NCBI GenBank assembly: GCA_018985225.1
Contig: JADGIF010000004.1
Coordinates: 1 to 49,639, forward strand
Source: Amoeboradix gromovi
Lineage: Eukaryota > Sanchytriomycota > Sanchytriomycetes > Sanchytriales > Sanchytriaceae
Direction of reading: 5' to 3'
Length of the DNA: 49,639 bases
The notes under the pieces were generated by a model. The model was not told where the DNA came from, did no database searches, and saw only the letters and a list, made by a program, of their open reading frames with translations. Positions 8,504 through 18,159 of this stretch are shown in pieces. Every line of letters begins with the position of its first letter. Position 1 is the first letter of the stretch. The translations under genes and the position numbers were made by a program.

Positions 8504-8572
8504 GTTTTAAAAATAATCTAGAATAAAAAGATTCATAAGACAATTAAAAACATGCCAGTTATTTACTTACAT

Positions 8573-9208
8573 TCAGTATTCATAATCGTTCGGGATTGCG
8601 GCTGTCTGAGGAGAGGATGCATTATCGTAACTTTCAGCCGTCAGGTCTGCTTCGCCCTCTTTATGATATTTTCCATTACCATGACTAACTTTGTGTCCTT
8701 TTCCTTTTCCTTTCCCTTTGCCATGACTGGCTTTAGCTTTCACTTTGCTGTGAGTGAGTTTAGCTCTCCCTTTGCCGTGACTAGCTTTTGCTTTCCATTT
8801 TCCCTTTCCTTTTGCTTTCCATTTTCCCTTTCCTTTTGCTTTCCATTTTCCCTTTCCTTTTCCTTTTCCTTTTCCTTTTCCTTCGTCATCACTGACTCCA
8901 CGTTCTTCTTTACATACACGTTTGTATGCACTTGACTGTTTGATGTCTTTGAAGCAGTCCTTCTCCGGCTTACCTGATAAAGGCGCCAATAAAGACTTTG
9001 TCAGATAAGGCGATTCTTCGTAATTTGGCGGTAACACTACAGTAGCTTCTTTTTTAGTTGGCGGAGCTGCTGGTGGTCCTGAAGATGTTGGTGGGAGCAG
9101 ACCGCTGGAAGGTAGAGAACCAGGAACAGCTGGGTTAGGCTGAGGTAGTGCTTTCCCGTAAGCGACTATAGGTGCAGAAAAGATACAAGAGATCGCTAAG
9201 ATAAACAT
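8573..9208 (-). CDS. Secreted Lys/Gly-rich low-complexity protein
   Basis: I place the start at ATG 9208; the frame extends upstream only through a TTG. The 211-residue product begins with a likely signal peptide (MFILAISCIFSAPIVAYG). It is followed by a Pro-rich linker (GSLPSSGLLPPTSSGPPAAPP), a short ordered part with two cysteines near DCFKDIKQSS and YKRVCKEE, and then a strongly basic tract of GKGKGKWKAK units and SHGKGKGKG. The end is less charged and rich in S, D and Y. A TATAAA-like sequence lies upstream. I do not recognise a family. A secreted, highly cationic repeat protein could be structural, carbohydrate- or nucleic-acid-binding, or an effector. Plus-strand Phe/Ser-rich frames here are shadows. 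Confidence 0.7.
   Translation of the reverse strand: MFILAISCIFSAPIVAYGKALPQPNPAVPGSLPSSGLLPPTSSGPPAAPPTKKEATVVLPPNYEESPYLTKSLLAPLSGKPEKDCFKDIKQSSAYKRVCKEERGVSDDEGKGKGKGKGKGKWKAKGKGKWKAKGKGKWKAKASHGKGRAKLTHSKVKAKASHGKGKGKGKGHKVSHGNGKYHKEGEADLTAESYDNASSPQTAAIPNDYEY
8786..8857. repeat. 24-nt coding minisatellite, three exact copies
   Basis: Three exact 24-bp units follow each other, each encoding eight residues (GKGKWKAK) of the secreted protein on the minus strand. A run of simpler TTTTCC hexamers follows at 8858-8881. Exact copies imply recent expansion, and length polymorphism is likely. Confidence 0.9.
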
Positions 9209-9513
9209 TGATGTAATTAAGACAGTGTCATATTTATACTTTTTTCCCAATCACAAGGAATTTTAATTTAATTTATTTCGTCAGGAAGATCGAAATTTCA
9301 ATTTACTCGTCCAGCTCATTGATCTCTAGCTTAATTTAATTTATTGGCAAATCGAAACAATCTTGAACTAACCACAATAAAATTAATTTCATAATTTTAA
9401 TTCTGTTCTAGGTGGAAATCTGATTGCTGAATTTTTTTAACTCTGTTGAGCTGCAGATCTGATAACTTCTTAAAGCAACATCCCTATTTTAATATAATTA
9501 ATCATTTATTACA
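9209..9513. other. Intergenic, AT-rich
   Basis: The region holds the promoter of the secreted protein and the 3' flank of SMC1. Two short similar stretches contain TTAATTTAATTTATT followed by ATCGAAA. The SMC1 AATAAA signal is at 9505-9510, four bases after its stop. I see no other gene. Confidence 0.5.
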
Positions 9514-12500
9514 CTACTCCTCCTTGTATAATCCTAAATCCAAGCAAACTACATGACTATCTTCTTGCCTCTTATATATTCCTACTAATCCAACAGCCTG
9601 TTCGTACACAATCTGCTTATGGCTGATCATTATTATTTGAATATCCCTACTTTGCCTAATCATGAACTTGATAAACTTTCTAGTATTATGCATATCCAGC
9701 GCTGCATCTACCTCATCTAGTATCATAAAAGGCGATTTTTTGTACTCCTGAATTGTAAATATCAATCCTAACGCTGCCATTGTCTTTTCTCCTCCACTTA
9801 AATTTTCCATTTCCCTAAATCTCTTGGCTGGTGGCATTGTGTGATAATGTATGCCAATATCCTCGATTGTGTCCATCTCTCCATCAATACTCAAGTACGC
9901 TGTGCCTCCTCCAGTCAGTGACTTATAAACACCATCTATGTTACTATTCATCTTATTATACGCATTGTTAAACCTTTCTTGTCGTTGCTCTTTAATTCTG
10001 TTAAACTCGTTTTTTATTTCTTTTAGTTCCTTTTTTGATTTATTATAAATGTTGTTGCAAGTGCTCATTCTTTTATTTGTAGTATCCAACTTGTCTTTTA
10101 TATCGCTGATCTGTAGATCATCCATCTCTCTCTTAATCTCATTTAACTCCACTTGAAGCCGCACCAATCTGCTATCAATATCTGCACTTGCCTGCAGATC
10201 TAAGTCCGGTTCATCAACATCCATATCTGTAGAATTGCCAAGATTATCTCTTTGCACACTTAATTCATCCATCTCTGATTGCAGTTGTTTAACTATGCCT
10301 CTTGACTGTATAATTTTTGATTTGCATTTACCGATATTTCTATTAATCAGATCCAATTCGTTTTTGATCAGATTGATGCTTTCTTGTAATTCTATTTTGG
10401 TGGTATTCAAGGCTTGCAACTCACTGGTTAATGAATCCTTTCTAATTGTTACAGCATCTAATTCCTTGCTAGTAGCTCTACTTTGCATCTCGCATTCATT
10501 TATGGTAGTTTTAATCAGCTCCATCTTCTTCAACTCCAATTCCAATTTCAACTCCATCTCTTTGATAGTCCCACTTGTTACTGTTGGTGTGTTTGTGTCT
10601 AATTCGCTTATAAATACATCTATGGTACACCCTACTTGATCTGTCAATGTTTTGAAATGCTCTTGTCTGCTATTATTTATAAACAACTCTAACTTGCTAA
10701 TTTTCATTTCATGCTCACCTAACTCTTTATTAGCTGATTCCAGCTCTGACTCCAGATCAGACTGCTGCTTAGTTAAATAACTGAGTTTTATGTCATGCTG
10801 TCTGATTACTTCCAATTGCTCGTGCAATAACGCCTCGCTAGATTGAAAGGACTCTAGTTCTTTATTAATATCAACCAACTCATCATCTAGAGCTCTTAAC
10901 TCCCTGATAATTTTAATTTTGGATGCTTCCAATTCTGTGATGTTTACGTCTCTAGTACTGACAAATGTTGACCCTCCGCTCATGCTCTTTGATTTGTAGA
11001 TGATTTTACAGTCCTTTGAGACTACTTTAACATTTAAATTCAATTCGAACGCAATATGCTTTGATATGGCCAGCGTGTCTGTTATAAGAATATCTCTAGT
11101 AATCGTAGCAATCAGGTTGGTATATTTACTGGATATGCAACTGTTTAGCTCTATGCTACCAGGAATCGGTTTAATGTTGCTGACAGAAGCACTTTGTGTA
11201 TACCTAGTTAGTGGTAAGAATAATCTACTATGGTAGTGATGCGCACTCATCCATTTAATACAATCCAAGCACGTCTGCTCATTATCCACAATTATAGCAT
11301 CAGAGTACCTACCAAGTGCTAGTGATATAGGGTTTAATAAAGAATCATCCAGAAATGTAATGCTATTTATTAGTTTACCAATTACACCGTCAAACATAGC
11401 TTGAAGAGTTGTGATTAGAATATTTAAGGATTGGTTAGATTTACTAGATTTGGACTCAGAGTAATGTGTATTGATGCTAGTAGTTACAGCGGCTAACCGA
11501 GATTGTAATGCTGACCTTTTATTAGATCGAGATGATGATTTGGATTTCAAGTTTGATAACCGAGTTGGATCTATAGCTGCTTTAATAGTGGCTAGATTGG
11601 ATTTCAACTCGACGCTGTGCTGTCTGTTGACCACCAATTGCTGCATTACATCGCTTAACAATATATTCTTTTGGCTGCACTTGGTTTGCAGTGCGAATAA
11701 CGAACACTGCCTGGATTCCAACTCTTGTAGTTGAGAATGGTATTGAGAAAGGTATGAACTGTTCAATGAATGATATAGCTTAACAGTTTTGCTGTTGATG
11801 ATTGAGTTGCTTGGTAGCATGGATAAATGAGATTTGGATTCATTTAACAAAATAGTGCGAGATTTAATTTTGCTGCTAATCGAATCATGCTTGGAATGAA
11901 GCTGCTTACATTTAGCATCCAAAAAGTCCAATCTTCCTTGTAAAGTGGAAGACTCAAGGGATTTAATTTGACCGTCCAAAGAGTTGATAGATTCTTGATT
12001 AACCTTATATTTAGACTGCAGCTCATCTAAATTAGACGCTATCAGTTTGGCAGAGTTACTAGAGTCTAATAACAAATCTTTTAACTCATTTATATTGGAC
12101 TCATGATGTTTTACATCTACCGTGCACTTATTATAATCTGCATTAATACGCTGCAGATTGAGTTTCCTAATGTGAGTAATTATATCAGCAGAACTTTTTG
12201 ACAATGCATTAAATCTATCAATTTGCTGTTGTTGCTCAAGCGCAGATTTCATCTCTAACGAAACCTCTCTTTTAGAGTCTAAAAGAGATAAGCTGACAGC
12301 ATTTTGGGACTCATATTCATGCTTCAACTCATCATATTCCTGCTTCAACTCGTAACTGCCACTGACATGCTCAATCATCTTAGTCAGCTGTTTAGAAGAT
12401 TGAGAAGCTAGTTGTTCAATATCACCCTGGAAGACAATAAAATTGCGGACTTTAACAAGAATGTTGAAGTGAAAAAGGCGATCAACGTAGCTAGTATAAG

Positions 12501-12807
12501 AGCTGGAGCAACCGTCGATTTTATAATCAGATTGGCCTTGAAAGTTTATGTGCCGCTGAAAAACAGTCTTTTGGTTATCGACTTGTAATACCAATTTAAC
12601 GTGCCCTGAATCTTCACCATGCTTTAGCAATTCTTTTAAATTAGAGCATCGAAGATGAGATGCACCAACACCAAGCGCAAATGCCAAAGCGTCTAAAACA
12701 TTGGATTTGCCACTACCGTTTGTACCACAAATACAAGTAAATGATTTGAATTCAATTTTGTTATAAGAGTAGCTCTTAAAATTTGTTAAATGCAGTTCTT
12801 TAATCAT
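9514..12807 (-). CDS. SMC1: Cohesin subunit SMC1
   Basis: A 1097-residue SMC ATPase is read in one frame from ATG 12807. Walker A (GTNGSGKS) is at residues 28-35. The ABC signature LSGGEK (1003-1008) and Walker B with D-loop (FMILDEVDAALD) are near the C-terminus. Long coiled coils flank a hinge at roughly 470-620. The segment LVKVRNFIVFQGDIEQLASQ followed by a HVSGSYELKQEYD stretch is characteristic of SMC1 rather than SMC2, 3 or 4. SMC1 pairs with SMC3 and a kleisin to form the cohesin ring that holds sister chromatids. It is somewhat shorter than the roughly 1230-residue animal and yeast proteins, mainly through shorter coils. It is divergently paired with MAD2, which also acts in chromosome segregation. 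Confidence 0.95.
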   Translation of the reverse strand: MIKELHLTNFKSYSYNKIEFKSFTCICGTNGSGKSNVLDALAFALGVGASHLRCSNLKELLKHGEDSGHVKLVLQVDNQKTVFQRHINFQGQSDYKIDGCSSSYTSYVDRLFHFNILVKVRNFIVFQGDIEQLASQSSKQLTKMIEHVSGSYELKQEYDELKHEYESQNAVSLSLLDSKREVSLEMKSALEQQQQIDRFNALSKSSADIITHIRKLNLQRINADYNKCTVDVKHHESNINELKDLLLDSSNSAKLIASNLDELQSKYKVNQESINSLDGQIKSLESSTLQGRLDFLDAKCKQLHSKHDSISSKIKSRTILLNESKSHLSMLPSNSIINSKTVKLYHSLNSSYLSQYHSQLQELESRQCSLFALQTKCSQKNILLSDVMQQLVVNRQHSVELKSNLATIKAAIDPTRLSNLKSKSSSRSNKRSALQSRLAAVTTSINTHYSESKSSKSNQSLNILITTLQAMFDGVIGKLINSITFLDDSLLNPISLALGRYSDAIIVDNEQTCLDCIKWMSAHHYHSRLFLPLTRYTQSASVSNIKPIPGSIELNSCISSKYTNLIATITRDILITDTLAISKHIAFELNLNVKVVSKDCKIIYKSKSMSGGSTFVSTRDVNITELEASKIKIIRELRALDDELVDINKELESFQSSEALLHEQLEVIRQHDIKLSYLTKQQSDLESELESANKELGEHEMKISKLELFINNSRQEHFKTLTDQVGCTIDVFISELDTNTPTVTSGTIKEMELKLELELKKMELIKTTINECEMQSRATSKELDAVTIRKDSLTSELQALNTTKIELQESINLIKNELDLINRNIGKCKSKIIQSRGIVKQLQSEMDELSVQRDNLGNSTDMDVDEPDLDLQASADIDSRLVRLQVELNEIKREMDDLQISDIKDKLDTTNKRMSTCNNIYNKSKKELKEIKNEFNRIKEQRQERFNNAYNKMNSNIDGVYKSLTGGGTAYLSIDGEMDTIEDIGIHYHTMPPAKRFREMENLSGGEKTMAALGLIFTIQEYKKSPFMILDEVDAALDMHNTRKFIKFMIRQSRDIQIIMISHKQIVYEQAVGLVGIYKRQEDSHVVCLDLGLYKEE

Positions 12808-12963
12808 TCTTGTGTGTTACGGGGGGACAGGTTTAATTTTATATGATGGCTGTAATTTAAATTTTTTCAAGGTAACAAACGACAGCTCAAATTTTAAGAC
12901 CATCCTTTTTTCTATTTCGTATATGATGGCTCCTTAAATACTTGAGATTTGCAAAACTCCAAG
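12808..12963. promoter_or_regulatory. Shared promoter of SMC1 and MAD2
   Basis: The two start codons are separated by 156 bases and point away from each other. The motif ATATGATGGCT occurs twice in the same orientation, at 12841 and 12921, each followed by an AT-rich stretch ending in TTAAAT or AATTTAAAT. Whether it is a regulatory site is inference. Confidence 0.45.
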
Positions 12964-13533
12964 ATGAAACTGCAATTGGAAGGAAGTATTAAGGTTGTCT
13001 TGGAGTATTTTGAGTACGCTCTAAATATGATATTATATCAGAGAAACATTTACCCGCATGAAATGTTTACATTGGTGAGAAAATATGGGATAAACGTCCT
13101 AAAAACCGAAGATCCATCAATTCAAAAGTATTTATTTTCCGTTTTAATCAAAGTTAAGGATTGGATAGAGACAGGGCAATTAAAGAAATTAGTTCTAGCA
13201 ATTATCAATGAAAATAGCGGGGAAACAGTTGAAAAGTGGGAGTTCTCTTTAACTATCCAGAAAGATACGATTGACATTGAAGAACGAGATATTTGTAGAA
13301 ATATACAGTATATTCTAAAGCAAATAGTCAGTAGTTGTACCGCATTGCCCATATTAGATAGTGGGTACACTTTCCATGTTCTCGCTCACACATTAGATGG
13401 AACTTCAGTTCCTAACCAGTGGATAAAATCAAACAGCCATGACATCACAGATGGCGAGTTCGTCCACTTGAAAGCTTTTTCCACTACAACACACGATATC
13501 AGTACAAGCGTAGAGTTTAAAACTGAACAGTAA
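12964..13533 (+). CDS. MAD2: Spindle-checkpoint protein MAD2 (HORMA domain)
   Basis: The first supported ATG is at 12964, giving 189 residues; an upstream TTG in frame adds only five. The whole protein is a HORMA domain: LEGSIKVVLEYFEYALNMIL, YQRNIYPHEMFTLVRKYG, then VKDWIETGQLKKLVLAI and VEKWEFSL, all aligning with the MAD2 layout (ILYQRGIYPxExF, LKDWL, EVLERWQFD). The C-terminal safety-belt region is present (FHVLAHTLDGTSVP and following). MAD2 binds CDC20 and MAD1 and blocks the anaphase-promoting complex until kinetochores attach. Length is close to the usual 200 residues. It shares its upstream region with SMC1. Confidence 0.93.
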   Translation: MKLQLEGSIKVVLEYFEYALNMILYQRNIYPHEMFTLVRKYGINVLKTEDPSIQKYLFSVLIKVKDWIETGQLKKLVLAIINENSGETVEKWEFSLTIQKDTIDIEERDICRNIQYILKQIVSSCTALPILDSGYTFHVLAHTLDGTSVPNQWIKSNSHDITDGEFVHLKAFSTTTHDISTSVEFKTEQ

Positions 13534-13547
13534 TTGAATTTTGTAAA

Positions 13548-14021
13548 ATAAATCAATTATCGAGAATCTGCGTGTGTTTTATACAGTTGCATGACTTTTC
13601 TACATTTTTCCAATATCTTAAACGCTCTATATCCTTCATTTTCGCATATGGTTAATGGAACCAATGAGTGTAAACCTGAGTACGTCAAATCTAAAGAAAT
13701 AACTAACAGTACAGTATACATTCATCAACGTGGAGGAACCGGTCCAAGCATGGAACAATTAGATGTCTTTCAATGCATAGAAAAAGATCAACGATAAATA
13801 AACTAAGTCTAATTTTTATAGAATAATTAGATGACATTCTAGTCTAGTTTTTACAGAGAAATAGTGATATTTTATATAAAATCATTATTGTTAAGTCAAC
13901 AGTTATCCTAAAACTCTAAAATAAAGACTGAATGAAAGGGTAAGAGGATGTCTGTACAGAATATTTACTTTTGAAATTTCTATACAAATTGGCTAGTCTA
14001 GTTTTTACAGAGTATGTCCCA
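13548..14021 (+). mobile_element. Decayed TnpB-like element with one inverted-repeat end
   Basis: A stretch homologous to 4548-4790 (reverse strand) and 49.38-49.53 kb starts near 13548. The open frame at 13591-13797 contains HMVNGTNECKPEYVKSKEI and later RGGTGPSMEQL before a stop at 13795. The right side carries TAGTCTAGTTTTTACAGAG ending in TATGTCCCA at 14021, a diverged version of the AT-rich element terminus. A similar TCTAGTTTTTACAGAG piece lies near 13840. The gene is broken and the left end is not recognisable. Confidence 0.5.
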
Positions 14022-14047
14022 TATACATCAAATATATGTGTCCTTAT

Positions 14048-14257
14048 TCAATCCTGCCTCAGGGTAGTGAAAGCAAGAGCAGCCACTGTAATGAATTTAC
14101 TAGCGTTGCTAATTTCTCTGTGAAATTCTTGATTTTCTCGAAAATCGGGACTTTTAACGAGGAGTAATTGTCTATCGTTAAATATATAATTTGTAGCAAG
14201 AACTTCAATTAATCGTTTTAAGCCCTTTTTATTAGTGGTTTTAACTGAACTAAACAT
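14048..14257 (-). CDS. Small hypothetical protein
   Basis: A 69-residue frame starts at ATG 14257. The product is charged in its first two-thirds (KTTNKKGLKRLIEVLATNY, DFRENQEFHREI) and more hydrophobic at the end. It lies between fragments of mobile elements and shows no domain I know. It may be a real small gene, an exon, or chance. Confidence 0.25.
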   Translation of the reverse strand: MFSSVKTTNKKGLKRLIEVLATNYIFNDRQLLLVKSPDFRENQEFHREISNASKFITVAALAFTTLRQD

Positions 14258-14729
14258 AGGACAACGTCGTTAAAAGTACTGATTTATGAGAAAATCAAGA
14301 ATTTTTAGTGACTGAAAAATCCAGCCGCTCCGTACAATTTGTTTCTCAGGCTTCAAATTTCAGGTAGCGGACGCTAAAAAGAACAGAAAAACTTCAAGTG
14401 GATGTGCCTTGTTGCGATATTGTCTCTATACGCCTCTGAACGACAATTTGTGCGTTTATATCTATCCAAATTGGTTTATCTAGAGTATCATACACAAAAT
14501 CTCTGCTTATAAATGCTTCTTGTCACTCCACCAATGTTCATCCTTTTTGTTTGCATTTCCTGCTTCATTTTTAGACCAGTATGTGAATATATTGTATTAT
14601 GTGGTTAAAGGGTTTAGGAAGAGAGTATATTGGAACGATACACCACATTCAAGCACGAAAAATGACTTATTCAATTAAAATAGAGAGCAGTTCATTAACT
14701 TTTTGAGATTATCTTCAAATTTCCAAACA
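14258..14729. other. Intergenic with a TnpB-like fragment
   Basis: About 14460-14600 resembles, on the minus strand, the zinc-ribbon region at 4370-4560: both contain TTTTTAGAGTAC/ATCTAGAGTATC-type sequence, a TTGTTTGCA stretch and a GACCAGT start. It is too degraded to translate. The rest is the upstream region of the gene at 14730. Confidence 0.4.
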
Positions 14730-17700
14730 ATGCTCCTGCTAGTGAATGATACCCTGGTAGTATTTGAATCAAATGAGTCTATTTTGAACAAGTACAGCAA
14801 TATGGAGCATACTTTGGAATCCAGAGATCTAAAATCTTCAATAATGTCTGCCAGTTCTCAATTAGTAATCACTACAAATGCAATTTTCAATTTGAGCGAT
14901 TTATCAATTTATAAACAATTACGCTCTTATTGTTCCCATTCTAACTTTCATTACTCGCTAGTGGCTCATGATGATCTCGTGTGTTGTTACTCGAACGTTC
15001 TTTTATTTTCGATTCCAATTACTGATAAAATCATCAATTTATTTATTTTAGAGACACCGGTCATAACACTGATACTAGTGTACTCTAATAAAATTCAACT
15101 TTACTATGAGAATGAACTAGTCAATTCCACAATAATTCCAAATATTGAGAGTTGTAGCATTTTGTGTACTCCAGCTTTATTATCTATAAACCAGTACTTG
15201 TATGATCTACATTCATTAATTCATGTATATACCTTTCATGATACACCTTGCATAATATCCTATAGCAATAACCTATACAGTTGTAATGTAAGTAAGAACA
15301 ATCTTAATCTTAAGTTGTTGAGCCTTGAGTACAGTTTGATAAGAGACAATTTTGATATTTGCTATACCGATATTGCAAAAGTTTCCATTGAATTATCTGG
15401 TAATGTCCTAGACAGTATATATAATGGTATTTTGTTCTACAACAATAAATTGGTTTTCCTATTTAACCCTCAATCAGACTCAGCCATAATCGAGGATGTT
15501 GATTTAGTCAGTCAGTTAATGAATGAACACAACTATTCAATCAATGACGTCAATCAGTTCGTCCAGTACTTGTTAAAGCAGCACTTGTTGAATCCTGTTA
15601 TATTAATACTTCAGTATTACAGCAACAACTCTTCATTTATTGATTCGGATCCTATAAATTATGCCGATATATTGCACTTCATACTGAGCAATACTCTATT
15701 GAACAGCGATAGTCTTGCTCTGTTTAAATCTCTGCTATTCAAAATGGACTACAACAATGTTTTATCAATAGTGGGTCAATACATCAACAACTACCCATTT
15801 AATATCCAACTGCAAATACTCCGAATAGTGAGAATAAGTTTTACTCTTGACCTTAAACTGTATAACATGGATTCATCACCAGTTATCAGTGACTCTCGTT
15901 TATTTGATTATATATCCTTGTTTACCAGTAAATGCGCTCCCCATCCGCTTGACCACTTGCTACTAAATTTAGAATTATATGAATTGTTTGATATGGCTCC
16001 AGTTCCATACATCGACGATACATTACAATTGATGTGCTATGTTTTAAGTCGTTATTTAGTCAACTTTAAAGCCCCGGAATTCGTTAACGTTTACAATTCT
16101 AACCATTTAAACGTCTATTTAGATATAGATGTTGATGCTATCATTGTTTACGGGTTGAACTACAGCGATGAGTATCTGTTATTTATTGATGATTTGTTAC
16201 AGCTGAAGTTGCTGAACAGCACAGTGTCTGAGTTACAGAAATGGGTAGTACCTAGCAATGACACAATGCTACCATTGGAAAGACTGCAGCATGAGATCGA
16301 CAAAAACATGGATACAGTTAAAGGTGTTGAACATATTGCGGATCCAGAAATGACCCGCAACATTCTAGAGCATATCAATATGCATGATCAGATTTCGAAC
16401 ACCTTGTTTTATTGCCCTTTGAATGAGTTGCTACAGAACATTACTAATTACACAAGTTATGAGTTGTACAGCTTGGTTGTTCAAATAAACAATAACCATT
16501 ACGATCCAGAGTACATTCAATTTATGAACATATTGGAGCTGGTTGTTGTGTTTGATGCCGATCTAGTTATTGACCACGACAATATGGACGATTTAATTGA
16601 GGCTTTGCTAAATCATTTCAAGGAAACAAATAACACACACGGAATTAACAGAATTTTACAAATTACAATGGAATCAACCAGTGCAAACAGTAACATCTAC
16701 TCAATTGACGAGTATAACAATGCAATTAATAACGGGGATATTAGCAGAGCTTTGCATGTCTTGCATTATGGTAGCTATTCATCCGAATGGGTAGAATCAT
16801 CATATGTAGCGTTGCTACACAACATGGGAATGAATAAACACTATCTAAAAAGATTCATTGAAAATAAGTACACAAGTCAAATTATAAGCAACGCGCAGCT
16901 AGAACAACATTCATTCACATCTGAGGATGTGTTGGAGATGATGGAATACAAGAATAGTGCATTGCTGCACTGGATACATTCCCTGAAGCCAGCAGTAGAT
17001 AGCAAACATATTTCTGAAGTAGTGCCTAGTATATCCGTTATAGGCATTCATAATTATAGCCATTATATGATTAGCAGATGCTCAGTGTGGAATATTCATT
17101 TTGAATCGGAAATGAAGTATTTATGCCGATTACAAGACATAACACCATTTATAAGCTGCATGGACAACAAGGAATGGGGAATTGCGTTATACATGGGGTA
17201 TATTGAGAGTCTAGGCATAAACATGGATTTAATATCCGAGTTGCAACAACTTATAGAGTACATAAATAATTGCGACAAAACTAGGAAAATCGAGATTGCA
17301 CTGTCTAAGATCAACAAAATATACAACCAAAAGCTATTTGAATACTACTTGCATGAGTTGCACTTGCAAAACACCAAATTGATTACAAACGAATTGATTC
17401 TGGAGTACTGGTTTGCTAATTTTAAGCGATTGAAAACAAGGCTCCAGCAATCCACAATATATAAAGTTATCAAGACAATGGTTCAGAGTAAAATGAAGTT
17501 GGTCCATTCCATAGCCGTCGAAGAGTTAATAAATGCGAGATACGTAATGGGCCTGTACCTGACATTAGACTTGGTCAAGAGTAACAACGGGTTATTAGAA
17601 TACATGAACACAATGGATGATAACTTGTTGCGCAAGTACATAATAGTAAGTAGAACCCAAGAAAGTGGTTTGAATTTAAACGAGCAAGATATAATGACCA

Positions 17701-17771
17701 TGGATAAAGAGCAGCTAAAGGCCTTGTTGATAAAGAGGCAGCTTATGACTCGAGTGGCTCAATTGAGCTGA
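14730..17771 (+). CDS. Unidentified 1013-residue protein
   Basis: The start is placed at ATG 14730; the frame opens slightly earlier through a TTG. The first ~250 residues are rich in short beta strands (QLVITTNAIFNLSD, DLVCCYSNVLLFSIP, LILVYSNKIQLYYENE), as in a propeller. From about residue 255 it becomes a long helical solenoid (VDLVSQLMNEHNYSINDVNQ and many similar helices) that runs to the end. A beta-propeller plus alpha-solenoid is the plan of membrane-coat and nuclear-pore scaffold proteins, which is a structural inference only. No signature identifies the member. It is strongly AT-biased, with many Asn, Ile and Tyr, like its neighbours. Confidence 0.6.
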   Translation: MLLLVNDTLVVFESNESILNKYSNMEHTLESRDLKSSIMSASSQLVITTNAIFNLSDLSIYKQLRSYCSHSNFHYSLVAHDDLVCCYSNVLLFSIPITDKIINLFILETPVITLILVYSNKIQLYYENELVNSTIIPNIESCSILCTPALLSINQYLYDLHSLIHVYTFHDTPCIISYSNNLYSCNVSKNNLNLKLLSLEYSLIRDNFDICYTDIAKVSIELSGNVLDSIYNGILFYNNKLVFLFNPQSDSAIIEDVDLVSQLMNEHNYSINDVNQFVQYLLKQHLLNPVILILQYYSNNSSFIDSDPINYADILHFILSNTLLNSDSLALFKSLLFKMDYNNVLSIVGQYINNYPFNIQLQILRIVRISFTLDLKLYNMDSSPVISDSRLFDYISLFTSKCAPHPLDHLLLNLELYELFDMAPVPYIDDTLQLMCYVLSRYLVNFKAPEFVNVYNSNHLNVYLDIDVDAIIVYGLNYSDEYLLFIDDLLQLKLLNSTVSELQKWVVPSNDTMLPLERLQHEIDKNMDTVKGVEHIADPEMTRNILEHINMHDQISNTLFYCPLNELLQNITNYTSYELYSLVVQINNNHYDPEYIQFMNILELVVVFDADLVIDHDNMDDLIEALLNHFKETNNTHGINRILQITMESTSANSNIYSIDEYNNAINNGDISRALHVLHYGSYSSEWVESSYVALLHNMGMNKHYLKRFIENKYTSQIISNAQLEQHSFTSEDVLEMMEYKNSALLHWIHSLKPAVDSKHISEVVPSISVIGIHNYSHYMISRCSVWNIHFESEMKYLCRLQDITPFISCMDNKEWGIALYMGYIESLGINMDLISELQQLIEYINNCDKTRKIEIALSKINKIYNQKLFEYYLHELHLQNTKLITNELILEYWFANFKRLKTRLQQSTIYKVIKTMVQSKMKLVHSIAVEELINARYVMGLYLTLDLVKSNNGLLEYMNTMDDNLLRKYIIVSRTQESGLNLNEQDIMTMDKEQLKALLIKRQLMTRVAQLS

Positions 17772-18159
17772 TGGATGCTCCGCGAGTAGATTCTTGAGTT
17801 TATAAGGTGCTGTATCTAATAAATAATCAAATATAAATTTATGGTTCTTTACCCTTAAACAAAGTCTCTACGATTTCGCAAAAATAATTATTCTGTAATT
17901 AAGGTGTTGCTCAATTAGCTTACAAACTGAAGCACTAATTTTAGAGAAAGCCGAGAATTCACAGAGACACTAACAGTGGTAGTGGATCAATTACAGTAGC
18001 TCCTCAAACTTCCACTACCATTAGAAGGGTAGATCATTTCGTGCCGTTTGACCAAAGATGATCAAGATTACCGAGTTTTATGTGGTCACAAAAGAGTTAA
18101 TTGGAACGATATTGCCTTTGTGATCAGCATAAATGGTTAAATAAATTAAATTATGAAAC
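17772..18159. other. Intergenic with two perfect-stem hairpins
   Basis: TGGTAGTGGA (17977-17986) pairs with TCCACTACCA (18011-18020) as an exact 10-bp stem over a 24-base loop. TCACAAA (18086-18092) pairs with TTTGTGA (18117-18123). No tRNA signature is seen. The stretch could be a small structured RNA or only the promoter of the next gene. Confidence 0.4.

Noticed and set aside
8552-8935. Phe/Ser-rich plus-strand ORF
   Set aside because: It is the antisense shadow of the Lys/Gly-rich repeat protein and has no independent support.
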